Shown here: positions 44,218-53,386 of the stretch, piece after piece
Layout: every line of letters starts with the position of its first letter
Numbering within the stretch: position 1 is the stretch's first letter
Origin: Prevotella sp.
GTDB lineage: Bacteria; Bacteroidota; Bacteroidia; Bacteroidales; Bacteroidaceae
NCBI GenBank assembly: GCA_017467535.1
Contig: JAFUST010000083.1
Location: 39,454 to 103,453, forward strand
Direction: 5' to 3'
DNA length: 64,000 nt
Notes under the pieces: generated by a model
The model's input: only the letters and a program-made list of their open reading frames with translations
Databases searched by the model: none
Told to the model about the DNA's origin: nothing
Translations under genes and position numbers: made by a program

Positions 44218-44820
44218 ATGATAGAATACATCAGGGGCGAGTTGACCGAACTCACTCCCGCTTTGGCTACCATCGAGGCGGCCGGGGTGGGCTACGGACT
44301 GAATATATCGCTCACCACTTATTCGGCCCTGCAGGGCAAGAAGGAGGCGCGGCTCTACGTCTACGAGTCGATTCGCGAGGATGCCTACGTGCTGTATGGC
44401 TTCTATAATAAAAAGGAACGCGAGATGTTCATGCTGCTCATCACGGTGAGCGGGGTGGGGGCCAACACGGCCCGCATGATGCTCTCGTCGATGAGCGTGC
44501 AGGAACTGTGCTCGGCCATCTCGACGGGCAATGCCAAGTTGATTCAGAGCATCAAGGGCATCGGCAAGATGACTGCCCAGCGCATCATTGTCGACCTGAG
44601 AGACAAGATTGTGACGATGGGCATTACCAGTGAGATTCCGGCTGGCGGCAGCGTGGCTACACCTGTGGATAATGCGGTGAAGGACGAGGCCGTCAGTGCC
44701 CTGACCATGCTGGGCTTTGCACCTGCTCCTACGCAGAAGGTGGTGATGCAGATACTGCAAGAGCAGCCCACGCTGCCTGTGGAACAGGTGGTGAAGTTGG
44801 CGTTGAAACAAATCAAATGA
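44218..44820 (+). CDS. ruvA: Holliday junction DNA helicase subunit RuvA
   Basis: The 200-residue protein has the RuvA three-domain layout: an N-terminal OB fold (MIEYIRGELTELTPALATIE), two helix-hairpin-helix motifs (TVSGVGANTARMML; IKGIGKMTAQRIIVDLRDK) and the small C-terminal domain III that contacts RuvB (EAVSALTMLGFAP). It binds Holliday junctions and loads RuvB. I could not find a clear promoter; TATATATACAT lies near 44190. The stop overlaps the sprA start by 4 bp. Confidence 0.96.
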   Translation: MIEYIRGELTELTPALATIEAAGVGYGLNISLTTYSALQGKKEARLYVYESIREDAYVLYGFYNKKEREMFMLLITVSGVGANTARMMLSSMSVQELCSAISTGNAKLIQSIKGIGKMTAQRIIVDLRDKIVTMGITSEIPAGGSVATPVDNAVKDEAVSALTMLGFAPAPTQKVVMQILQEQPTLPVEQVVKLALKQIK

Positions 44821-47800
44821 GAAGACTGGCGGTATACATATTGCTGACAATGGCCTGTCTCACGGCAGTGGCTCAGAATGACAATACGCAGGAAAAGCGC
44901 GCTGTCCCTAAGGCGCAGCCCAAGGCTTTGGTCGTGGAGGACGAGACGATACCCGACTCGCTGCTGCATCCGCGCTGGAAGATTCAGAAGACGGCCCCCG
45001 TATTGACGGCCGACCTCGACTCGAGTGCACTGGATCTGCGGATGCCCGACAACGTGAAGGTGCAGCCCGTCTACGATGACTCGCTCGGCTTCTATATTCT
45101 TGGCTCGAAGATGGGTGAATCCTACCTGAACGCCCCCATCTTTATGACGCCCGATGAGTATATGAAGTGGAGCGAACGCCGGGCCCGTCAGCAGTTCTTC
45201 CGCCAGAAGGATGCCGAGAACGCCAAGGCGAAGGGCAAGGAGAAGTTCGACTTCTCGGACATGAAGTTCGACCTCGGCCCGGCAGAGAAGATATTCGGCC
45301 CCGGCGGCGTGAGGGTGAAGACCCAGGGAACGGCCGAACTGAAGGTGGGTGCCACGCTGAAGGACATCGACAACCCCTCGCTGCCCATCCGCAACCGTAA
45401 GACTACGGCCTTCGACTTCGACGAGAAAATCAACCTGAGCGTCAACGGCAAGGTGGGTGACAAGGTGAACATGAACCTGAACTACAACACCGATGCCACC
45501 TTTGACTTCGACACGAAGAACCTCAAACTGAAGTATGAGGGCAAGGAGGACGAGATCATCAAACTGGTGGAGGCAGGCAACGTGACCTTCCCCTCCAACA
45601 ACTCGCTGGTGCATGGTGCCTCGTCGCTCTTCGGCATACGCACCGACATGCAGTTTGGCAAACTGAAACTGCAGACCGTCGTCTCGCAGAAGAAGTCCAC
45701 GTCGAAGAGCGTATCCAGTAAGGGCGGCACGCAGACCACTCCCTTCGAGATCGATGTGGCCGACTACGAGGAGAACCGCCACTTCTTCCTCTCCCACTAC
45801 TTCCGCGAACGCTACGACAAGGCCATGCAGACCCTGCCCAACATGACCACAGGCATCAAGATCAACCGTGTGGAGATCTGGGTGACCAATAAGTCGGGCA
45901 CCACCTCCAACTCGCGCAACATTGTGGCCTTCAGTGAGATGGGCGAGAACTCCTATATCGTCAATCCCTTGTGGCAGACCACGGGTATGGCTGTGCCCAG
46001 CAATCAGGCCAACACGCTCTATTCGACACTGGTGGCCAATGTCGACTCCGCCTCGCGCGGCATCGACCAGGTGACCGTCCGGTTGGAGGGCATCAATGGC
46101 ATCACTGGTGGCGTGGACTATGAGAAACTGGCCAGTGCACGTCTGCTGGCTTCTACCGAATATACCGTCAACGAGGCCCTGGGCTACGTGACGCTGAAGA
46201 CCGGTCTGCAGACCGACCAAGTGCTGGCTGTGGCCTTCGAGTACACCTACGGCGGACATACCTATCAGGTGGGCGAGTTCTCCACCGATGTCACCCAGAC
46301 CAACAAGTGCCTCTTCGTGAAGTCGCTGAAGAATACCTCGAACAATCCCACGCAGGCCAACTGGCGCCTGATGATGAAGAACGTGTACTATCTGGCGACG
46401 ACGGTGGAGAAGGAACGCTTCAAACTGGACATCAAGTACCAGAGCGACACCACCGGCACCTATCTGACCTACCTGCCCGAGGAACAACTCAAGTCGATTC
46501 CACTGCTCCGCGTGATGGGCCTCGACCGTCTGGATGCCAACATGAAACCTCATGCCAACGGTCAGTTCGACTTCGTGCAGGGCTATACCGTCAGCAATGG
46601 CCGTGTGTTTCTGCCCGCTGCCGAGCCCTTCGGCGACTATCTACGCAACTATCTGGAGCAGAAAGGACTGGGCGCTCTGGCTGACAAGTATTGCTACGAC
46701 CAACTATACGACTCGACGAAGACCGTGGCCCAGCAGAATGCAGAGCGCGACAAGTTCATCCTGTCAGGACAATATAAAGGTACGGGCGCGAATGTCATTT
46801 CGCTGGGTGCCTACAATGTGCCTCAGGGTTCGGTGGTGGTCACGGCTGGTGGCGTCACCCTGCAAGAGGGCAGCGACTATTCGGTGGATTACTCTGCTGG
46901 CGAGGTGACCATCCTCAATCAGAGCATCATCGATGCCGGCACCAATGTCAGCGTGTCGCTCGAGGACAACACCAGTTACGGCATGCAGCGCAAGACGATG
47001 CTCGGTATGAACTGGCAGTATGACTTCACCAAGAACTTCACCCTCGGCGGTACGCTGATGCACCTCTCTGAGCAGGCGCTGACTACGAAGGTCAACATGG
47101 GCGAGGAACCGCTGAACAACACCCTGTGGGGACTGAACGTCAACTGGAAGCAGGAGTCGCAGTGGCTGACCAACGTGCTCAACAAGATTCCGTTGCTGCA
47201 CGTCACCCAGCCCTCGCAGATCTCCTTCACCGGCGAGTTTGCCCAACTCATTGCCGGCAGGGCCAGCGGCACGCAGGACAACGCCTCCTATCTGGACGAC
47301 TTCGAGAGTGCCAAGGACCTCTATTCCGTCAGCGACCCCAAGGCATGGGTGCTCTCGAGTGTGCCGACGATGTTCCCTAACTACAACGACAAAAACACGG
47401 TGAGCAGCGGTTATGACCGTGCGCTGCTGGCCTGGTACAACGTAGATCCCATCTTCACCCGTCGCTCCAGCAGTCTGACGCCCGGCCATATCAAGAGCGA
47501 CCTGGAACAACTGTCGAACCACTATGTGCGTGAGGTCTATGTGAAGGAACTCTATCCCAACCGCGACCAGTCTACCTACAATGGTGCCGTCAGCACGCTG
47601 TCGGTACTCAACCTGGCCTACTACCCGCAGGAGCGTGGCCCCTATAACCTGACCACCGACTTCAATGCCGACGGCACGCTGAAGAACCCCACCCAGCGTT
47701 GGGGCGGCATGATGCGCCGTCTGGAGACCACCGACTTCGAGCAGGCCAACATCGAGTATGTGGAGTTCTGGCTGCTCGACCCCTTCATCTACACCCGCAA

Positions 47801-50800
47801 GGACGGCACGGCCAGTCAGCACAGTGGCGACCTGTACATCAACCTGGGTGAGGTGAGCGAGGATGTGCTGCGCGACGGCAAGAAGTTCTATGAGAGCGGC
47901 ATGCCCGTCGACGGCACTTCGAGTTTCGAGCAGACGCAGTGGGGCCGAATTCCCGTGCAGGCCACCCAGACCTATGCCTTTGCCACTACCAGTGGCTCGC
48001 GCCAGTTGCAGGATGTGGGCCTGAACGGTCTGACCGACGAGGAGGAACGCTTGTATGATGCTTATGCCCAGTGGCTGAGCAATGTGAGTACCATCGTCAG
48101 CAACGACTCACTGCTCGAGGCCTGGCGCAACGACCCTGCCGGTGATGACTATCATTACTTCCGCGGCTCCGACTTCGACGCTGAGCAGAAGAGCATCATG
48201 GACCGCTACAAGCGCATCAACAACCCGCAGGGCAACTCGCCTGCCAGCGATAACCAGACCGAGGGCTACGACACCTCTTATAAGACAGGTCCCGACGTGG
48301 AGGACATCAATCAGGACTACACCCTGAACGAATATGAGCGCTACTACCAGTACCGCATCCCCATCAGTGACGACGAACTGCAGGCCTACAACCGCGGGGC
48401 GAAGTCGGAGAACTCCCATATCGTAGACCACCGTGACTACAACGCCAAACTGCGCAATGGCGACTCCCTCACCGTGCGCTGGTACCAGTATCGCATCCCC
48501 TTGGCTGAGTTCGACTCGAAGGTGGGTTCCATCAACGACTTTACCTCCATCCGCTTCATGCGTATGTTCCTCACCGGCTTCCAGCAGCCCATCGTGCTCC
48601 GCTTCGGCTCGCTCGATCTGGTGCGCGGCACGTGGCGCCAGTACAAGCAGAGCCTGCAGACCTCGGCTGCCGAGACAGGTACGCTGGAGGTGAGTGCCGT
48701 CAACGTGGAGGAGAACACCGAGCGTCAGCCCGTGGCCTACGTGCTGCCGCCGGGCATCACCCGTGTCAGCGACCCTGGCCAGCCGCAGTTGACGGAGGAG
48801 AACGAGCAGTCGCTCTGTCTGGTGGTGAAGAACCTGGCACAGAACGAGTCGAAGGCCGTCTACAAAAACACCAATCTGGATCTGCGCCAGTACAAGCGCC
48901 TGCAGATGTTCGTGCATGCCAACCATTTGGTGCCCAACAGCACACAACTCGAGGACAACCAACTGGCTGTGTTCATCCGTCTGGGTTCCGACTACAAGAG
49001 CAACTACTACGAGTACCTCATCCCGCTGAAGATTACGCCGCAGGGCCACTACCGCTGGAACGTGCCCTCTGACCGTCCCCTCGTTTGGCCACAGGAGAAT
49101 ATGCTCGACATCGACATGAGCGTCTTCACCGATGTGAAGAAGGCCCGCAACATGGCACGGGCTGACGGCACTGCCGACTTCAATCGTCTGTTCTCGAGTT
49201 ACGACCCTGACAAACCTAATAATAAGGTGTCGGTCATCGGCAATCCCTCGCTGGGTGAGGTGAAGACGATGATCATTGGCGTGCGCAACCTGACGGCCTC
49301 GGCCAAGTCGGGCGAGGTGTGGGTCAACGAACTGCGTCTGGAAGAGCCCAACAACGAGGGCGGCTGGGCAGCATCGGGCACCATGAACGTGCAACTGAGC
49401 GACCTGGGCAGCGTCAACATGACGGGCCGCTATATCTCTTCGGGCTTCGGCGGACTGGAGGAGAGCGTCATGCAGCGGTCTACCGACAACGAGTCGTCAT
49501 ACAGCGTGACGGCCAACATCGAACTGGGCAAGTTCTTCCCCGACAAGGCCAAGGTGACGGCCCCGCTCTATTATTCGTATTCTAAGGAGGTGGTCAGTCC
49601 GAAGTACAATCCGCTGGACACCGATATGTTGCTGGACGATGCCCTGGATGCCGCTCTCGATGACCATGAGCGCGACTCCATAGAGAGCATTGCACTGACC
49701 AAGCGTATACAGCGCAACTTCTCCATTTCCAACGCCCGTGTCGACATCAAGAACAAGCGTCACCCGATGCCCTACGACCCGGCCAACTTCTCGTTCACCT
49801 ACAGCCACTCTCACAACCGCTCGTCGGGCGAGACGACTGTCTATGACAAGGAAGACCGCTGGCGTGGTGCCCTGAACTATTCCTATTCGCCGGTCTTCAA
49901 GACCTGGGAGCCATTCAAGCAGTCGAAGTCAAAGTCGAAGTGGATGCAGTTCCCCAAGGCCCTGGGCTTCAACTACCTGCCGCAGAGCATCTCGTTCAAT
50001 ACCGAGATTACCCGCTTCTACAGTGAACTGCAGGAGCGCGACCTGGAGAATACCGAGAACCCCAACCTGCCGCTCACGTTCAGCCAGCAGTTCCTGTGGA
50101 ACCGTGAGTTCCAACTGCGCTGGGACTTCACCAAGAACCTGCACATGAACTTCCAGTCGGCCACCCATGCGCAGATTGAGGAACCCTATACGCCCGTCAA
50201 TCAGGATCTCTATCCCGACCGCTATACGGCCTGGAAGGACTCTGTGTGGAACAGCATCCGCCACCTGGGCACGCCGCTCGACTATCAGCAGTCGTTCACG
50301 GCCAGTTATCAGATGCCCCTGGACAAACTGCCCCTCTTCGACTGGCTGAAGGCCGACGGTAACTATTCGGCTACCTACTCGTGGCTGCGCGGCACGGAAC
50401 TGGACGATGGCACGTCGCTGGGCAACACCATCAACAACAACCGCAACATCAATGTCAACGATGCTCTCAATCTGGAGACGCTCTACAACCACGTGCCTTT
50501 CCTGAAGAAGACCAACGAGCGCTTCAAGAAGCAGCCTCAGAAACCAGTCAAGAAGACCGCCGCCAAGAAAACAACCGCTTCGTCTGGAGCGAATCAGTCG
50601 CAGCCCCCCACCAAGGATGAGAAGGAACTGCCGAAGAATAAGAATACTTTCCAGAAGGAGATTACCCTGCTCCCCGACACCGTCATCGAGGTGCAGCATG
50701 GCAAGAAGTCGAAGCGCCTCATGGTCTCTGCCCGCAACAAGGACGGCAGACAGGTGCAGGTGAAGTGGAAGGTGGTCGACGAGAACAAGATCAAGGTTTG

Positions 50801-52409
50801 GTTGCCGAAAGGAAAAGCCCCCCATTTGTCCCCCGAGGGGGACACAATAGCCTCTCCCCGTAACAAGACTATAGAAGCCCCCTCGGGGGCCGTAGGGGGG
50901 GCTATTAAACTCTCCGTCACGCCCAAGCAGCCGCTCGACCAGCAGTGGTGGTACGATCCTGCCCAGCAGGTGGCTCGCTTCCTGATGATGGTGCGCAATG
51001 TCAACGTCAGTTATCGCAATCAGCACTCGATGACGCTGCCCGGCTTCATGCCTAATGTGGGTGATGCCTTCGGTCAGCGCACGGGCAGCGTGATGTCGCC
51101 AGGCCTCGACTTTGCTTTCGGCCTGACAGGCGATAGTTTCGTGGATAAGGCCCAGGAGCGCGGCTGGTTGCTCAACAACGAAAGCGTGGCCACGCCTGCC
51201 ACCACCTCGTCAATGGAGGACCTGCAAATCAAGGCCACCCTTGAACCTGTGCGTGACCTGAAGATCGACCTCTCGGCCTCGCGTACCGTCAACAATGCCC
51301 GCAGCGTGCAGTTTATGTATGTGGGATCGCCGACCACCTACAGCGGCTCGTTCAACATGACCACCATCTCTCTGGGCAGTGCACTGGAAGGTATGGGCGA
51401 TGCCAACAACGGTTATCATTCGGCCACCTTCGACCGCTTCTGCGCCAGTCTGCCTGCCTTCCGTGAGAGAGTGCAGGCGCAGTATCCCACCGAAAATTCC
51501 GGAATGCCTGGAATATCCGCCAACTCCGTCAATCCTGTTGACCCCTACAGTGCCGACGTGCTCATTCCCGCCTTCCTCGATGCCTACACCGTGGGAGCCG
51601 GTGGCTCGCTCGACATCTTCCCCACGCTGACGCGCATCCTGCCCAACTGGACTGTGCGCTACTCCGGCCTGTCGAAACTGTCTTGGCTGCGCGACCACTT
51701 CAAGAGCGTCAACATCAATCACAGTTACAAGAGCGTCTACTCCGTAGGCTCTTATGCTTCCTACAGTTCGTGGCTGGAGTATATGGGCGGCCTTGGCTTT
51801 GTGCAGGCTGCCGACGGCTCCTACACACCCTCATCGCGCTACAATATATCGACCGTCAGCATCAACGAAGCCTTCTCGCCACTTCTGGGTCTCGATATGA
51901 CCTTCAACAACAACCTGACGGCCAAGTTTGAGTATCGCACCACCCGTGTGCTCAACCTCTCGATGACCAGTGTGCAGATCAACGAGTCGCAGTCGAAGGA
52001 CTGGGTTGTCGGCCTGGGCTATAAGATCAACAACTTCAATTTCTTCGGCCTGGGCGGCACGAGCAGCCGTAAGGTGAAGGGTGCCAAGGGCAAGAAAAAC
52101 GACGACCAACAGAACAAACAAACCTCAACGAAGAGCAAGGGCGTGAATCACGACCTGAATACCCGTGTCGACGTGTCGTTCCGTCGCCAGGCTGCCATCA
52201 CGCGCGACATTGCCACCGGCGTTTCATCTGCCAGCAGCGGCAACTCGGCCCTGAAGATCTCCCTGCAGGCCGACTACACCCTCTCGCGTCTGCTCACCCT
52301 CACGGCCTACTATGACCGTCAGACCAACACCCCGTTGCTCTCCAGCAGCAGTTATCCCACCACGACACAGGACTTCGGCGTGTCCATGAAATTCTCCTTG
52401 ACCCGATGA
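44817..52409 (+). CDS. sprA: SprA, outer-membrane translocon of the type IX secretion system
   Basis: The 2530-residue protein with signal peptide (MRRLAVYILLTMACLTAVAQ) matches the exceptional size and composition of SprA/Sov, the 36-strand barrel through which T9SS cargo leaves the periplasm. Family-like segments include LKDIDNPSLPIRNRKTTAF near the start, 'YLDDFESAKDLY' near 830 and 'VWVNELRLEEP' near 1500. Residues about 2000-2030 (KAPHLSPEGDTIASPRN...) are encoded by a palindromic insert. It is coupled to ruvA and mutY by 4-bp overlaps. Several proteins in the window carry tails fitting T9SS export. Confidence 0.95.
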   Translation: MRRLAVYILLTMACLTAVAQNDNTQEKRAVPKAQPKALVVEDETIPDSLLHPRWKIQKTAPVLTADLDSSALDLRMPDNVKVQPVYDDSLGFYILGSKMGESYLNAPIFMTPDEYMKWSERRARQQFFRQKDAENAKAKGKEKFDFSDMKFDLGPAEKIFGPGGVRVKTQGTAELKVGATLKDIDNPSLPIRNRKTTAFDFDEKINLSVNGKVGDKVNMNLNYNTDATFDFDTKNLKLKYEGKEDEIIKLVEAGNVTFPSNNSLVHGASSLFGIRTDMQFGKLKLQTVVSQKKSTSKSVSSKGGTQTTPFEIDVADYEENRHFFLSHYFRERYDKAMQTLPNMTTGIKINRVEIWVTNKSGTTSNSRNIVAFSEMGENSYIVNPLWQTTGMAVPSNQANTLYSTLVANVDSASRGIDQVTVRLEGINGITGGVDYEKLASARLLASTEYTVNEALGYVTLKTGLQTDQVLAVAFEYTYGGHTYQVGEFSTDVTQTNKCLFVKSLKNTSNNPTQANWRLMMKNVYYLATTVEKERFKLDIKYQSDTTGTYLTYLPEEQLKSIPLLRVMGLDRLDANMKPHANGQFDFVQGYTVSNGRVFLPAAEPFGDYLRNYLEQKGLGALADKYCYDQLYDSTKTVAQQNAERDKFILSGQYKGTGANVISLGAYNVPQGSVVVTAGGVTLQEGSDYSVDYSAGEVTILNQSIIDAGTNVSVSLEDNTSYGMQRKTMLGMNWQYDFTKNFTLGGTLMHLSEQALTTKVNMGEEPLNNTLWGLNVNWKQESQWLTNVLNKIPLLHVTQPSQISFTGEFAQLIAGRASGTQDNASYLDDFESAKDLYSVSDPKAWVLSSVPTMFPNYNDKNTVSSGYDRALLAWYNVDPIFTRRSSSLTPGHIKSDLEQLSNHYVREVYVKELYPNRDQSTYNGAVSTLSVLNLAYYPQERGPYNLTTDFNADGTLKNPTQRWGGMMRRLETTDFEQANIEYVEFWLLDPFIYTRKDGTASQHSGDLYINLGEVSEDVLRDGKKFYESGMPVDGTSSFEQTQWGRIPVQATQTYAFATTSGSRQLQDVGLNGLTDEEERLYDAYAQWLSNVSTIVSNDSLLEAWRNDPAGDDYHYFRGSDFDAEQKSIMDRYKRINNPQGNSPASDNQTEGYDTSYKTGPDVEDINQDYTLNEYERYYQYRIPISDDELQAYNRGAKSENSHIVDHRDYNAKLRNGDSLTVRWYQYRIPLAEFDSKVGSINDFTSIRFMRMFLTGFQQPIVLRFGSLDLVRGTWRQYKQSLQTSAAETGTLEVSAVNVEENTERQPVAYVLPPGITRVSDPGQPQLTEENEQSLCLVVKNLAQNESKAVYKNTNLDLRQYKRLQMFVHANHLVPNSTQLEDNQLAVFIRLGSDYKSNYYEYLIPLKITPQGHYRWNVPSDRPLVWPQENMLDIDMSVFTDVKKARNMARADGTADFNRLFSSYDPDKPNNKVSVIGNPSLGEVKTMIIGVRNLTASAKSGEVWVNELRLEEPNNEGGWAASGTMNVQLSDLGSVNMTGRYISSGFGGLEESVMQRSTDNESSYSVTANIELGKFFPDKAKVTAPLYYSYSKEVVSPKYNPLDTDMLLDDALDAALDDHERDSIESIALTKRIQRNFSISNARVDIKNKRHPMPYDPANFSFTYSHSHNRSSGETTVYDKEDRWRGALNYSYSPVFKTWEPFKQSKSKSKWMQFPKALGFNYLPQSISFNTEITRFYSELQERDLENTENPNLPLTFSQQFLWNREFQLRWDFTKNLHMNFQSATHAQIEEPYTPVNQDLYPDRYTAWKDSVWNSIRHLGTPLDYQQSFTASYQMPLDKLPLFDWLKADGNYSATYSWLRGTELDDGTSLGNTINNNRNINVNDALNLETLYNHVPFLKKTNERFKKQPQKPVKKTAAKKTTASSGANQSQPPTKDEKELPKNKNTFQKEITLLPDTVIEVQHGKKSKRLMVSARNKDGRQVQVKWKVVDENKIKVWLPKGKAPHLSPEGDTIASPRNKTIEAPSGAVGGAIKLSVTPKQPLDQQWWYDPAQQVARFLMMVRNVNVSYRNQHSMTLPGFMPNVGDAFGQRTGSVMSPGLDFAFGLTGDSFVDKAQERGWLLNNESVATPATTSSMEDLQIKATLEPVRDLKIDLSASRTVNNARSVQFMYVGSPTTYSGSFNMTTISLGSALEGMGDANNGYHSATFDRFCASLPAFRERVQAQYPTENSGMPGISANSVNPVDPYSADVLIPAFLDAYTVGAGGSLDIFPTLTRILPNWTVRYSGLSKLSWLRDHFKSVNINHSYKSVYSVGSYASYSSWLEYMGGLGFVQAADGSYTPSSRYNISTVSINEAFSPLLGLDMTFNNNLTAKFEYRTTRVLNLSMTSVQINESQSKDWVVGLGYKINNFNFFGLGGTSSRKVKGAKGKKNDDQQNKQTSTKSKGVNHDLNTRVDVSFRRQAAITRDIATGVSSASSGNSALKISLQADYTLSRLLTLTAYYDRQTNTPLLSSSSYPTTTQDFGVSMKFSLTR
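50816..50906. repeat. In-frame palindromic insert in sprA
   Basis: AGCCCCCCATTTGTCCCCCG (from 50816) and its partner ending near 50906 (CCTCGGGGGCCGTAGGGGGG then GCT) form a GC-rich inverted repeat of about 90 bp. Removing about 29 codons (PHLSPEGD...GAVGGA) restores the plausible text WLPKGKA-IKLSVTPKQPL. The insert is in frame and free of stops, but differs in sequence from the CCCCCTAAG element. Confidence 0.8.
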
Positions 52410-53386
52410 ACTCCTTTGCACTGACATTGTTGGAGTGGTATCGTGACAACGGACGGGCACTGCCTTGGCGGCAGACGCAGGATCCCTATGCCATCTGGCT
52501 CAGTGAAATCATCCTGCAGCAGACGCAGGTGAAGCAGGGCCATGACTACTGGGTGCGCTTCATGCGCCGTTGGCCCACAGTGGAGCAGTTGGCAGCCGCT
52601 ACCGAAGACGAGGTGCTGCGCGAGTGGCAGGGCCTCGGCTACTACAGCCGTGCCCGTAATCTGCATTTTGCGGCCCGTCAGATTGTCGGGATGGGCGGCT
52701 TCCCCCGAACGATGGACGGCATCAAAGGCCTGAAGGGCGTGGGCGACTATACGGCGGCGGCCATCGGCTCGTTTGCGTTCGGACTGCCTGCTGCCGTGGT
52801 CGACGGAAATGTCTATCGTGTCCTTGCCCGTCACTTTGGCATCGAAACGCCCATCAACACCACCGAGGGGAAAAAAGAGTTTGCGCTGCTGGCTCAGGAG
52901 ATGTTGCCTGCCGGCGAAGCCTCGGCCTACAACCAGGCCATCATGGACTTCGGCGCCACGCAGTGCACGCCTCAGTCTCCCCGTTGCCTGCTGTGTCCGT
53001 TGCAGGAGTCGTGTGTGGCATTGCGTGAGGGCAGGGTGGGGCAACTTCCCGTGAAACTGAAGACGCTGAAGGTGAAGGAGCGTCATCTGGTCTATGTCTA
53101 CGTGAGGCATCAGGGCCAAACGGCCATCCACCGTCGTGGCGAGGGTGACATCTGGCAGGGCCTCTACGAACCGCTGCTCACCGATGAAGCCCCGCCTGAC
53201 GCAATCCCATTGCGCCAACGTGTCAAGCACGTCCTCACCCACCGCATCCTTCTGGCCGACTTCTACCTGTGGGAGCCGGCAGAGCGTCCGCAGTTGCCGG
53301 AGGGCTATTTCTGGATAGAAGAAACGGAACTCGACGATTACGCCAAGCCCCGTTTGATAGAAATCCTGTTGGACAGTCTTACCTGA
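52406..53386 (+). CDS. mutY: A/G-specific adenine glycosylase
   Basis: MutY removes adenine mispaired with 8-oxoguanine. The 326-residue protein has LSEIILQQTQVKQG with the catalytic Glu, the helix-hairpin-helix LKGVGDYTAAAIGSFA and Asp133 in VVDGNVYRV. The iron-sulfur loop is C-x6-C-x2-C-x5-C (CTPQSPRCLLCPLQESC). The C-terminal NUDIX-like domain that reads 8-oxoG is present in short form. It overlaps sprA by 4 bp and the convergent C10 peptidase gene by 8 bp. Confidence 0.96.
   Translation: MNSFALTLLEWYRDNGRALPWRQTQDPYAIWLSEIILQQTQVKQGHDYWVRFMRRWPTVEQLAAATEDEVLREWQGLGYYSRARNLHFAARQIVGMGGFPRTMDGIKGLKGVGDYTAAAIGSFAFGLPAAVVDGNVYRVLARHFGIETPINTTEGKKEFALLAQEMLPAGEASAYNQAIMDFGATQCTPQSPRCLLCPLQESCVALREGRVGQLPVKLKTLKVKERHLVYVYVRHQGQTAIHRRGEGDIWQGLYEPLLTDEAPPDAIPLRQRVKHVLTHRILLADFYLWEPAERPQLPEGYFWIEETELDDYAKPRLIEILLDSLT

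Noticed and set aside
44544-46553. 669-residue open frame antisense to ruvA and sprA
   Set aside because: The composition is shadow-like and RuvA and SprA are secure on the other strand.
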